A program made the translations under genes and the position numbers. Under the pieces are notes generated by a model, which saw nothing but the letters and a program-made list of their open reading frames with translations, was not told the origin of the DNA and did not search any database. From positions 1-14,905 of the forward strand of contig JBKJQB010000048.1 of assembly GCA_046594105.1 (NCBI GenBank): a stretch of DNA of 14,905 nucleotides. Direction: 5' to 3'. Source of the DNA: JBDSGC01 sp046594105 (GTDB lineage: Bacteria; Acidobacteriota; Thermoanaerobaculia; Gp7-AA8). Positions within the stretch are counted from its first letter, which is position 1; every line of letters begins with the position of its first letter. Below are positions 1 to 7,586 of this stretch, piece after piece.

Positions 1-1
1 G

Positions 2-1180
2 TACGACGAAGGCGTCGCGTCCGCAGCTGTCCGGCAGTCCCTGGCCAGACAGACCCGATCCACGCTTCGCCGCGTCGTCAACGGATCGGGAGTCCTCATC
101 CACACGAACCTCGGCCGCTCTCCCATCGACGAGGCTCTGTGGGCCCGCGCCGGGGCCATCGCGGCCGGCTACTCCAATCTCGAATTCGATCTGCAGACCG
201 GTCAGCGCGGCGCCCGCGACGAGCATCTCTCCTCGCTCTGCTCGACGCTCTTCGGCTGCCAGGCCGCGGTGCTTACCAACAACAACGCCTCGGCTGTCCT
301 GCTTCTCCTGTCTGCGCTCGCGCGCGACCGGGAGGTGATCGTCTCGCGCGGGGAGCTCGTCGAGATCGGCGGCTCATTCCGCGTCCCCGACGTCATCCAG
401 CAGGGAGGGGCGAAGTTGAAGGAGGTGGGCACCACCAATCGGACCCGAGCCTCCGATTACGCGCAGGCCATCGGCTCCGATTCGGCGGCCATCCTCCGCG
501 TGCACCGGTCGAACTTCGAGATCGTCGGATTCACCGAGACGCCATCGATCCGCGATCTGGTCGCCGTGTCCCGTGAGAAGAAGGTGTTCATGCTCTACGA
601 CGAGGGCAGCGGCCGGGTGGTCGATCTGTCGCCCTACGGATTCGCGCCGGCGCCGACCATTCGCGAATTGTTCCTGCAGGGCGTCGACGCTCTGACCTGC
701 TCGACTGACAAACTGATTGGCGCGACGCAGGGCGGCTTGATCCTCGGCAGCAGCGAGATCATCGCCCGCTGCCGCAGGCATCCACTGATGCGCGCGCTCC
801 GCGCAGGAAAAGAAAGCTATGCGGTGATCGCGGAGACCTTGAGCGCCTTCGCCACCGATGCGTATGAGAGCGAGGTGCCGGTCTACCGGATGCTGGCGAT
901 GCCGGTCGCCGCGCTGCGTGCGCGTGCCGAGCGGATCGTCGAGGGGACGGCGGCCATCGTGATCGAGAGTCGCTGCGCACTGGGTGGCGGAACGACGCCC
1001 GCCGAGACCATCGCGTCCGTGGCCATCGCCCTTCCCGGGAACGCCAATGAGCTCGCCTCGCGCATGCTGGCCCACCATCCGCCGGTGGTCGGGCGCATCC
1101 TCGACGACCGCTTCACCATCGACATGAGGACGCTGGTGGGCGAGGAGGATCTCTCCGTGGTCGCGGCCGCCATCCGCTGA
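2..1180 (+). CDS. selA: L-seryl-tRNA(Sec) selenium transferase (selenocysteine synthase), 5' end outside the window
   Basis: SelA is a PLP enzyme that converts Ser-tRNA(Sec) to Sec-tRNA(Sec) using selenophosphate, in the cytoplasm. The frame is open from base 2 and the N-terminus lies upstream, so about 392 residues are visible of a family usually ~460 long. Family blocks appear in order: VNGSGVLIHTNLGRSP, VGTTNRT, RVHRSNFEIVGFTE, DEGSGRVVDLS, then the PLP lysine in CSTDKLIGATQGG (Lys codon 710-712), RRHPLMRALRAGK, and a C-terminal PPVVGRILDDRFTIDMRT. The lysine loop is GATQGG where E. coli has GGPQAG, a mild divergence. The ATG at 269 is internal and falls after conserved SelA sequence, so it is not the start. 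The usual partner selB does not follow; the next gene is an unrelated secreted protein. The gene implies a selenoprotein-making host. Identification is secure. Confidence 0.95.
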   Translation, partial: YDEGVASAAVRQSLARQTRSTLRRVVNGSGVLIHTNLGRSPIDEALWARAGAIAAGYSNLEFDLQTGQRGARDEHLSSLCSTLFGCQAAVLTNNNASAVLLLLSALARDREVIVSRGELVEIGGSFRVPDVIQQGGAKLKEVGTTNRTRASDYAQAIGSDSAAILRVHRSNFEIVGFTETPSIRDLVAVSREKKVFMLYDEGSGRVVDLSPYGFAPAPTIRELFLQGVDALTCSTDKLIGATQGGLILGSSEIIARCRRHPLMRALRAGKESYAVIAETLSAFATDAYESEVPVYRMLAMPVAALRARAERIVEGTAAIVIESRCALGGGTTPAETIASVAIALPGNANELASRMLAHHPPVVGRILDDRFTIDMRTLVGEEDLSVVAAAIR

Positions 1181-1231
1181 CTCGCGGCCGCGTTTCCGTT
1201 CCCCATCCGCGTCCCCGGTCCGCCGCCTTGG

Positions 1232-1261
1232 TAGACTATGGGGAAACCGCATCCCGGAGAG
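1232..1261 (+). promoter_or_regulatory. Possible -10 box and Shine-Dalgarno for the secreted repeat protein
   Basis: TAGACT at 1232-1237 fits a TAnnnT -10 box, but no convincing -35 lies upstream. GGAGAG at 1256-1261 is a good ribosome-binding site three bases before the ATG at 1265. It decides for 1265 over the in-frame ATG at 1238, which overlaps the promoter box and would put a hydrophilic stretch ahead of the signal peptide. Confidence 0.4.
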
Positions 1262-1264
1262 TCG

Positions 1265-3478
1265 ATGAAAAACGTCCTTGTGCTGCTGTTATTTGCGATG
1301 GCTACCGTACCGAATGCCGTCGCCATTCCAGCGACCGACTTTCCAATCCTGAACCCACGCCCCGGCCTCGCTCCCTATGATCGTCAGAATGTCGAGATCG
1401 CCGCCAGCCGCGATCAATACCTCGCGGTGTGGGAGGACAACCGGTCGTTTCCCTCCACTCCCCGCATCTTCGGCACGCGCATCGCGGGGCCCGGAGTGGT
1501 CATCGATCCTCTCGGCTTTCCCATCGCCCTCCTCGGGCCCTCCAATCCCAAAACGCACATCCAGGCCATCGCCTCCGATGGCAGCGATTTCATGGTCGCC
1601 TTCACGATCCAGGGACAGCTGCAGTTCGTCAGGGTGACGTCGGAAGCGTTGATTGGCGAGGTCCAGACGACGGGAGTGGCCGCGGAGCAGGTGGCCATGG
1701 CCTGGATCGGGTTCGGGTACGCCGTGTTCGTGGCCGATCCGCCGTCCGGTGGCGAGTTGCCTTCCGCCGTGCGGGTCTTCTTCATCGATCGCGACGGACG
1801 TTTCGGCACGTCGCCTTCGAACGCGGTCCTCTCGCCCGGCATCGCATCGATCGCCGCAGTCACCAGCGCCGACGGGAGCGAGGTCGTGCTCGGATGGATC
1901 GACACGACCGATCAGGCAGTGCATCTTTACGCCTTTTCCACGGCGGCCCTTCGCAACGGGGTGCCCGCGCCAGTGCAGCAGATCAATTTTCAGAACTCGA
2001 CGAGCAAGTTGACAGCCCTCGGCCTGGCCACCAATGGCATCGAGTTTTTCGCAACCTGGATCGAGTTGCAGGGCGGCGTGAATTCGTATCGTGCGCGGCG
2101 TTTCACGCAAAGCGGTGTGCCCATTGCGCCGGCGGTGACCCTGGGGCCGGCCGTCGATTTCAACCCGCTCCGGCCGGTGGTGGCCTGGGACGGAAGCGAG
2201 TATGCCGTGACCATGAGGACGAAGCCGGGCGCCGGAGTGGAGGCTGGGTTCTTCCGCGCCAATGGATCTCCGGTAACCGTTCAGCCCATCCTGGTCGGCG
2301 AGGGCAACGTGCCCGATGCGTCGGTGGCCTCCGCGGGGACGTTCAGCTTCTTCGTCTGGAACGAAGTGCGGCCTGGCGGGATCTCGCAGATTTACGGCGA
2401 TGCGGTGACGCCGGGCGGGCTGCGTTACGGCGCAGGACAGAGCGCGCTGCTGTCGCGGAGCAAACCGGACGTCAGCGAAGTCTCGGTCGTGTGGCAGGGC
2501 GATCACTACCTCGCATCCTGGCTGGAGACGAGCGATACCACCCGCGCCGTGATCGGCCGGTTCACGCCGAACGGCGATCTGCTCGACGGGAATGGCATCA
2601 CCATCAGCGCCGGCACGCGATCCTCCGCCCCGTCGCTGGCCACCGATGGCAACACGGTTCTGGTGGCCTGGACGGATGTCAACGGCGTGACCGTTTCCAG
2701 CGTCGACGGAGAGGGCCACGTGGTGCGCGTCGCGGGTCCCTATCCCGCCACCATCAAGCGGCCGGCCGTTCACTGGAACGGGAGCCAGTTCGCGGTGTTC
2801 TGGCACTGGCTAGGATTGACTGCCATCCGGATTTCTCCTGGTGGCCGAACCATCGACTCCCAGCCTGTCGTCGTCGATCCCCCGGGCACTGCCAGCGAAA
2901 GTCCGGTTGTGGGTTGGACCGGGACGGAGTACATCGTGGTCAGATCGGTCGCGTCGATCCTTTGTACCCCATGTCCCCCGACTCTCTCTGCGCGGTTCGT
3001 GAGCTCAACGCTTACTCCGATCGGACCGCTGATGAGGTTGTCCAACTCGTACGCCGAAACCCCGATGGTCGCCGACGGACCGGCGGGTGCGCTATTTGTC
3101 TGGACGGAGGGCACGTGTGAGGCGTGTGCTGGAAAGGGAACGCTTACCATCCGTGCCGGGCGCGCAGCTCACGGCGCGCTGCTGGACGCGCCTGCCGGCA
3201 TCGAGGTTGGTCCCGGAGAACATCCGACCGCGTTTGCCTCGGGTACAGGCTGGGTCGTGGTCAGTGGGCCCTACACATGGACCATCTCCGGCAGCGGAAC
3301 CGTCGGGCCTCGCATGACCTCGTTCAGTTTCGTGCCGCCAGGCGCCTCGTCGATGGTGGTGAGCGGCGGCCCCAACCGGCTGGTGGTTTACCGCCGCCCG
3401 CCCGTGGGCAACGAGCAGATGGCGCAAGTGCTTGGACGCTATCTGCTGGAGCCGCGGCGTCGACCGATTCGGCACTAG
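1265..3478 (+). CDS. Secreted beta-propeller-like protein with about 14 repeats, function unknown
   Basis: This is a 737-residue protein that I cannot name. The first ~22 residues are a Sec signal peptide (MKNVLVLLLFAMATVPNAVA, then IPATD), so export is likely. The rest repeats a weak unit of about 50 residues built on the pattern G-x-x-(F/Y)-hydrophobic-V-x-W, for example QYLAVWED (~50), GSDFMVAFT (~106), GIEFFATWIE (~258), GSEYAVTM (~309), GDHYLASWLE (~411), GNTVLVAWTD (~461), GSQFAVFWHW (~506) and GTEYIVV (~552). About fourteen units fit, which would suit two seven-bladed propellers. Two CxxC pairs (CTPC 567-570, CEAC 618-621) lie in consecutive repeats and may form disulfides; neither is a haem CxxCH motif. 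No catalytic motif or C-terminal sorting signal is visible. The gene looks monocistronic: 84 bp after selA and followed by REP repeats. Similar unannotated secreted proteins are, as I recall, frequent in Acidobacteriota and myxobacteria. Confidence 0.85.
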   Translation: MKNVLVLLLFAMATVPNAVAIPATDFPILNPRPGLAPYDRQNVEIAASRDQYLAVWEDNRSFPSTPRIFGTRIAGPGVVIDPLGFPIALLGPSNPKTHIQAIASDGSDFMVAFTIQGQLQFVRVTSEALIGEVQTTGVAAEQVAMAWIGFGYAVFVADPPSGGELPSAVRVFFIDRDGRFGTSPSNAVLSPGIASIAAVTSADGSEVVLGWIDTTDQAVHLYAFSTAALRNGVPAPVQQINFQNSTSKLTALGLATNGIEFFATWIELQGGVNSYRARRFTQSGVPIAPAVTLGPAVDFNPLRPVVAWDGSEYAVTMRTKPGAGVEAGFFRANGSPVTVQPILVGEGNVPDASVASAGTFSFFVWNEVRPGGISQIYGDAVTPGGLRYGAGQSALLSRSKPDVSEVSVVWQGDHYLASWLETSDTTRAVIGRFTPNGDLLDGNGITISAGTRSSAPSLATDGNTVLVAWTDVNGVTVSSVDGEGHVVRVAGPYPATIKRPAVHWNGSQFAVFWHWLGLTAIRISPGGRTIDSQPVVVDPPGTASESPVVGWTGTEYIVVRSVASILCTPCPPTLSARFVSSTLTPIGPLMRLSNSYAETPMVADGPAGALFVWTEGTCEACAGKGTLTIRAGRAAHGALLDAPAGIEVGPGEHPTAFASGTGWVVVSGPYTWTISGSGTVGPRMTSFSFVPPGASSMVVSGGPNRLVVYRRPPVGNEQMAQVLGRYLLEPRRRPIRH

Positions 3479-3510
3479 CGTTCACGGATTCGACGCGACC
3501 GCATCCGATC

Positions 3511-3680
3511 GAGAAGGTGGCCGGAGGCCGGATGGGGGGTCGCTCTGTCACTCAAGAGAGGGACCCCCTCGCCCCCGCTTCGCGGACCCTCTCCCCGTGC
3601 GCGGGGAGAAGGTGGCCGGAGGCCGGATGAGCGGTCGCTCTGTTACTCAAGAGAGGGTCCCCTCACCCCCGCTTCGCGGA
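3511..3680. repeat. REP-like element, two direct copies of ~75 bp around a hairpin
   Basis: Copy A (3511-3586) and copy B (3606-3680) are nearly identical. Both run from GAGAAGGTGGCCGGAGGCC to CCCCCGCTTCGCGGA and differ at a few positions and one indel. Between them CTCCCCG (3591-3597) pairs with CGGGGAG (3602-3608) across a TGCG loop. The element lies between the convergent ends of the secreted repeat gene and plsC, and could act as a bidirectional terminator or mRNA-stabilising hairpin. Its right end reads into the plsC coding region. Related copies occur at 7585-7730. Confidence 0.85.
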
Positions 3681-4418
3681 ACTCGATGGGTTGAATGCGT
3701 CCGGGACCTCTGCCGCCGCCCCTTCCAGCATTGCCAGAATCTGTCGGCGCGACTCTTGCGCCAGCCGCTCCTTCTCCCGGACCGTCACGCCGGCCGTCGG
3801 AATGGGAGTTCCCACCCGCACCACCACCCGTCCCGGCTTGACCTTCTTCGCGCCGACGGGGAAGACATCGAACATGCCGTCGATGGCCAGCGGCACGATG
3901 GGCTGCTCCGACTTGATGGCCAGGAGGAATCCGCCTCGTTGAAAGTCCCGCATCTCCCGTGTGGCCGAGCGTCCCTCTTCCGGAAAAACCACGATGGTGT
4001 TGCCTTTGCGGATGCGCGCGGCGGCGAGGTCGAACGACTTCACGGCAGTGCGCCGGTTCTTGCGGTCGATGGGAATGAAGCCGGCGCGGCCGAGGGCCCA
4101 GCCGAAGATGGGGATCTTGAAAAGGCTGATTTTGGCCAGGAAACGGATGGGCTGGGGGATCGCCGCGTAGATGCAGGGGATGTCGAAGTAGCTGGTGTGG
4201 TTCGCCACCAGGATGTAGCGGCGATGAGGATCGATCCGATCGAGGTTTTCCGTTTCCAGGCGGATGCCGGCAGCGCGGATGATCGCTCGCGCCCAGATGC
4301 GGATCACCGGATCGATCAGCGGGGAGGTCGAGGAGAAGAGGGCGATGGCCATGACCGTCAGCGAGGCCGGAATGGTCACGCTGACCGCGACGACGAACAC
4401 CCACAAGGTGCGCAGCAT
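3663..4418 (-). CDS. plsC: 1-acyl-sn-glycerol-3-phosphate acyltransferase family protein (PlsC-like)
   Basis: A membrane-associated acyltransferase that would acylate lysophosphatidic acid or a related lysophospholipid. It has 251 residues, typical for the family. An N-terminal hydrophobic segment (~5-30) is followed by the four acyltransferase blocks: NHTSYFD (73-79, catalytic His74 and Asp79), FIPIDR (114-119), FPEEGRS (145-151) and IVPLAIDG (174-181). Block III is FPEEGRS instead of the usual FPEGTRS. An in-frame ATG at 4436 would add six residues, but it lies inside a likely extended -10 box, so the ATG at 4418 is preferred; neither has a good Shine-Dalgarno. The last residues (SAKRG) and the stop come from the neighbouring REP copy, so the original C-terminus was probably altered. 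It is divergent from korAB with a shared upstream region. The exact acyl acceptor cannot be read from sequence. Confidence 0.9.
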   Translation of the reverse strand: MLRTLWVFVVAVSVTIPASLTVMAIALFSSTSPLIDPVIRIWARAIIRAAGIRLETENLDRIDPHRRYILVANHTSYFDIPCIYAAIPQPIRFLAKISLFKIPIFGWALGRAGFIPIDRKNRRTAVKSFDLAAARIRKGNTIVVFPEEGRSATREMRDFQRGGFLLAIKSEQPIVPLAIDGMFDVFPVGAKKVKPGRVVVRVGTPIPTAGVTVREKERLAQESRRQILAMLEGAAAEVPDAFNPSSSAKRG

Positions 4419-4426
4419 GGGGGCGG

Positions 4427-4435
4427 AATGTAGCA
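4427..4435 (-). promoter_or_regulatory. Extended -10 promoter element for plsC
   Basis: Read on the minus strand, TGCTACATT is an extended -10 (TGn-TAnnnT). The hexamer TACATT ends at 4427 and eight bases separate it from the ATG at 4418, so transcription would start at or within a base or two of the start codon. This suggests leaderless translation. No clear -35 is seen, which is common for extended -10 promoters. Confidence 0.45.
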
Positions 4436-4511
4436 TCGTTCATCGCGGGCCACGCCAGGACGCATTCAGTCGCGCGCCGGCAATCTCCGGCACGGGCGGG
4501 CGCGCCACTCC

Positions 4512-4520
4512 TGCTACAAT
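4512..4520 (+). promoter_or_regulatory. Extended -10 promoter for korAB
   Basis: TGCTACAAT is an extended -10 element (TACAAT matches TATAAT at five of six positions) in the divergent plsC-korA gap. No good -35 stands 17 bases upstream. A start near 4527 would give a ~59-base leader ending in the AGGAGG at 4575-4580 that serves the GTG start of korA. It is almost identical to the plsC box on the other strand. Confidence 0.5.
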
Positions 4521-4585
4521 TTCGCTCCCCAACCAACGATGACCTCATCCCGCCGTGCCCCGAAGCATTCCCCCAGGAGGCCCCT

Positions 4586-6493
4586 GTGTCGGACACTCTG
4601 ACGGCGACCGCCGTTCTCGATGAGGTACCTGCGGCAGGAAAGCCGGTGGTGAACGACTGCACCATCCACGTAGCCACGGTCAACGGCTCCGGCTCGCAGT
4701 CGTCGAACAACGTGCTGATGCGCTCGATCTTCCAGATGGGCGTGCCGGTCAGCGGCAAGAACATGTTCCCGTCGAACATCGCCGGCCTGCCCACCTGGTT
4801 CACCATCCGCGCGAACAAGGACGGTTGGATCGCCCGGAAAAAGGAAGTGGACATCCTGGTCTGCATGAACGCGCAGACCTCGCGCGAAGACGTCGAAGCC
4901 GTCTCCCCAGGCACCCTGTGCATCTACGACGCGCCGCTCAACTGCAAGACCATCCGCAACGATGTGCCGTTCTTCGAAGTCCCCTTCGCGAAGCTGGCCG
5001 CGGAGCTGAGCCAGGACTCGCGGCTGCGCAAGCTGCTCACCAACATGATCTACGTCGGCATCGTGGCCGGATTGATCGGCATCGAGCGCGAGGAGATCGT
5101 CAAAGCCATCAGCAAGCAGTTCAAGGGGAAGCAGAAAGCGATCGACCCGAACGTCGCAGCCATCGACGCCGGCCTCACCTATGCGCGCGACCATCTAGCC
5201 GCGCAGAACCGCTGGCGCATCGAGCGCATGGACAAGACCGCCGGCAAGATCATCATCGACGGCAACGCGGCCGCGGCCATCGGGGCCATGTTCGGCGGCG
5301 TCACCGTGGTCACCTGGTATCCCATCACTCCCTCCTCGTCGCTCTGCGAGTCGCTCATCGACTACATGAAGGAGTACCGCATCAACGATGAGGGCAAAGC
5401 GACCTTCGCCATCGTGCAGGCCGAAGACGAGCTCGCGGCGATGGGCATGGTCCTCGGCGCCGGCTGGGCTGGGGCGCGATCGATGACCTCGACCTCCGGT
5501 CCCGGCATCTCGCTCATGGCCGAATTCGCCGGCCTTGGCTATTTCACCGAACTGCCCGGCGTGATCTGGGACATCCAGCGCGTCGGCCCCTCGACGGGAC
5601 TTCCCACCCGCACCGCCCAGGGAGACATCCTCGAAGTGGTCTCCCTCAGCCACGGCGACACCCAGCACATCGCCCTGATTCCCGCATCGGTCGCCGAGTG
5701 TTTCGAGTTCGGTTCCGAGGCCCTCGACCTCGCCGAGATGTTCCAGACGCCCGTCTTCGTCCTGTCCGACCTCGACCTGGGGATGAACAACTGGATGTCC
5801 GATCCCTTCGTCTATCCGGAGAAGCCGTATCGCCGCGGCAAGGTGCTGAGCGTGGAACGGCTGAAAGAGCTCGGCGGCAAGTGGGGCCGCTATCTCGACG
5901 TGGACGGCGACGGCATCACCTATCGCACGCTTCCGGGCACCGACCATCCCGACGCCGCCTACTTCACGCGCGGCTCCGGCCACGACGCGTACGCGCGCTA
6001 CTCGGAGAAGCCGGAAGACTACAAAGCGACCGTCGACCGGCTGGCGAAAAAGTACGAGACGGCGAAGCAGTTCGTTCCGAAGCCGGCCGTCGACCAGCGC
6101 AAGACGAAGATTGGCTTCATCGCCTACGGCACCACCGACTTCGCGCTGGAAGAGGCGCGGATGCAGTTGCGCAGCGAGCACAAGATGGAGACGAGCTATC
6201 TGCGCCTGCGCGCCCTGCCGTTCACCGAGGAGCTCAAGGCGTTCGTCGCGGCGCACGAGCGCGTGTATGTGGTGGAGCAGAATCGGGACGGCCAGATGGG
6301 CGATCTGATCCGGCTCGAAGTGGGCGACGACCAGTCGCGCATTCGAAAAATCCTGCATTACATCGGCCTGCCGTGCGACGCCCGCTCCATCACCGACGCG
6401 CTGGTGAAGATGGAAGCGGCTCCGAACGGAGAGCGCGTGTTGCGCATCGGGATTGAAAAGAAACCGTCACTGCAGTCGAGGTCGGAGGACTAG
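4586..6493 (+). CDS. korA: 2-oxoacid:ferredoxin oxidoreductase, fused gamma-alpha subunit (KorA type)
   Basis: Part of a thiamine-diphosphate enzyme that reversibly oxidises a 2-oxoacid, most likely 2-oxoglutarate, to its acyl-CoA with ferredoxin as electron acceptor, in the cytoplasm. The 635 residues hold a gamma domain (~26-195; GSGSQSSNNVLM, GLPTWFTIR) fused to an alpha subunit (~222 onward). Alpha motifs include YPITPSSSL (245-253), the TSTSGPGISLM loop (301-311) and QRVGPSTGLPTRTAQGD (331-347). A C-terminal alpha domain includes YVVEQNRDGQMGDLIR. The GTG start follows a perfect AGGAGG (4575-4580) with a five-base spacer. korB begins two bases after the stop, with its ribosome site inside the last codons, so the two are co-translated. 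Substrate preference is inferred from the fused KorAB layout; pyruvate or branched-chain 2-oxoacids are not excluded. Confidence 0.92.
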   Translation: MSDTLTATAVLDEVPAAGKPVVNDCTIHVATVNGSGSQSSNNVLMRSIFQMGVPVSGKNMFPSNIAGLPTWFTIRANKDGWIARKKEVDILVCMNAQTSREDVEAVSPGTLCIYDAPLNCKTIRNDVPFFEVPFAKLAAELSQDSRLRKLLTNMIYVGIVAGLIGIEREEIVKAISKQFKGKQKAIDPNVAAIDAGLTYARDHLAAQNRWRIERMDKTAGKIIIDGNAAAAIGAMFGGVTVVTWYPITPSSSLCESLIDYMKEYRINDEGKATFAIVQAEDELAAMGMVLGAGWAGARSMTSTSGPGISLMAEFAGLGYFTELPGVIWDIQRVGPSTGLPTRTAQGDILEVVSLSHGDTQHIALIPASVAECFEFGSEALDLAEMFQTPVFVLSDLDLGMNNWMSDPFVYPEKPYRRGKVLSVERLKELGGKWGRYLDVDGDGITYRTLPGTDHPDAAYFTRGSGHDAYARYSEKPEDYKATVDRLAKKYETAKQFVPKPAVDQRKTKIGFIAYGTTDFALEEARMQLRSEHKMETSYLRLRALPFTEELKAFVAAHERVYVVEQNRDGQMGDLIRLEVGDDQSRIRKILHYIGLPCDARSITDALVKMEAAPNGERVLRIGIEKKPSLQSRSED

Positions 6494-6495
6494 TC

Positions 6496-7548
6496 ATGGT
6501 GGACAGCGTTCTGAAGATGGGTACGGAGCCGGCGAAGGAAAACCGGATCGGCCTCAAGGCTCTTGATTACGGAGGGGGCAAGTCGACGCTGTGCGCCGGC
6601 TGCGGCCACGACGCCGTGAGCAACCAGATCATCCGCGCCTTCTACGAGATGGGTGTGCAGCCGGAGCGGGTGGCCAAGTTCTCCGGAATCGGATGCTCCT
6701 CCAAGACGCCGGCGTATTTTCTGGGTCGCGCGCACGGATTCAATACCGTGCATGGCCGCATGCCGGCCGTGGCTACCGGAGCGATGCTGGCCAATCACCA
6801 ACTGGTGGGCATCGGCGTTTCCGGCGATGGCGACACCGCTTCGATCGGCCTCGGGCAGTTCATGCACCTCATTCGCCGCAACATCCCCATGATCTACATC
6901 GTCGAGAACAACGGCGTGTACGGCCTGACCAAAGGACAGTTCTCGGCAACGGCCGACCATGGCTCGAAACTGAAGTCGGGCGTGATCAACGACCTCCCGC
7001 CCATGGACATCTGCGCGCTGGCCGTGGAGCTGGGCTGCGGATTCGTGGCCCGCGGGTACGCTGGCGATCCGAAGCAGATGGTGAACATCCTGAAGGCCGC
7101 TCTGGCGCACGACGGTCTCGCGGTGATCGACGTGATCTCACCGTGCGTGACGTTCAACAATCACGACGGGTCCACCAAGGGCTACCAGTACTCCAAGGAA
7201 CACGACGAGCTGCTCCATCAGATCGGCTTTGTGCAGTCCTACGAGCAGATCGAGATCGACTACGAGCCGGGAACGTTTCGCGAAGTCACCCTCCACGACG
7301 GCTCGCGCCTGTTTCTCAAGAAGCTGGAAGAGGACTACGACCCGTCGGACGCAGTGCAGGCATTGCAGCGATTGCACCGGGCCACCACCGACGGCTCCAT
7401 GCTCACCGGTCTGGTCTTTCTGCAGCCGGAGAAGAAGAGCTTCATCCGCATGCTGAACGTCGTCGACAAACCGCTGTGGTCGATGACCGAGGCGGAGACG
7501 CGCCCGAGCCGGGAAGCCCTCGACGAGATCATGAAAGGTCTGATGTAG
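6496..7548 (+). CDS. korB: 2-oxoacid:ferredoxin oxidoreductase, beta subunit (KorB type)
   Basis: The catalytic partner of KorA, binding thiamine diphosphate and a [4Fe-4S] cluster. In 350 residues it shows the TPP motif GDGD (110-113) leading to ENN (137-139) and YGLTKGQ (142-148). Four cysteines fit the cluster-binding set of this family: Cys33 and Cys36 (CAGCG), Cys67 (GIGCSS) and Cys217 (SPCVTFN). No extra ferredoxin domain is fused and no delta-type ferredoxin gene follows, so a free ferredoxin from elsewhere is needed. The ATG has GGAGGA (6484-6489) six bases upstream, inside the korA 3' end. A GC-rich palindrome and REP repeats follow the stop codon. Confidence 0.93.
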   Translation: MVDSVLKMGTEPAKENRIGLKALDYGGGKSTLCAGCGHDAVSNQIIRAFYEMGVQPERVAKFSGIGCSSKTPAYFLGRAHGFNTVHGRMPAVATGAMLANHQLVGIGVSGDGDTASIGLGQFMHLIRRNIPMIYIVENNGVYGLTKGQFSATADHGSKLKSGVINDLPPMDICALAVELGCGFVARGYAGDPKQMVNILKAALAHDGLAVIDVISPCVTFNNHDGSTKGYQYSKEHDELLHQIGFVQSYEQIEIDYEPGTFREVTLHDGSRLFLKKLEEDYDPSDAVQALQRLHRATTDGSMLTGLVFLQPEKKSFIRMLNVVDKPLWSMTEAETRPSREALDEIMKGLM

Positions 7549-7549
7549 G

Positions 7550-7563
7550 GGGGCGCGCGCCCC
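7550..7563. terminator. GC palindrome just after korB, possible terminator
   Basis: GGGGCGCGCGCCCC is a perfect 14-base palindrome starting two bases after the korB stop. As RNA it would fold into a five-pair stem with a GCGC loop. There is no T-tract, so classical intrinsic termination is doubtful; it may only protect the 3' end. Confidence 0.3.
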
Positions 7564-7564
7564 T

Positions 7565-7586
7565 GTCATCCTGAGCCGGGAAACGG
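7565..7586. repeat. Interspersed 22-bp motif, copy 1
   Basis: This stretch begins GTCATCCTGAGC and ends GGGAAACGG. It recurs at 13098-13119 with one mismatch over 22 bases, and a shortened form (AGCTGGGAAACAGCG) is at 13392-13406. Both full copies lie just downstream of a gene's stop codon, after korB and after ispE. Confidence 0.7.

Noticed and set aside
269..271. ATG at 269 as the selA start
   Set aside because: Conserved SelA sequence (VNGSGVLIHTNLGRSP) lies upstream in the same frame and the frame is open to the window edge.
374..1252. Long minus-strand open frame opposite selA
   Set aside because: It is a mirror of the GC-rich codon pattern of selA; its translation is Arg/Gly/His-rich with no family motif.
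1289..2806. 505-codon minus-strand open frame opposite the secreted repeat gene
   Set aside because: The plus strand has a signal peptide, ribosome site and repeat pattern; the minus frame is low-complexity Arg/Gly/His sequence without motifs.
2963..3127. Haem-binding motifs in the secreted repeat protein
   Set aside because: Both motifs are CxxC without the following His (CTPCP, CEACA), so c-type haem attachment is not supported.
4586..7548. Indolepyruvate or pyruvate:ferredoxin oxidoreductase
   Set aside because: The gamma-alpha fusion with a separate ~350-residue beta subunit fits the KorAB layout better; single-chain PFOR and IorA/IorB arrangements differ.
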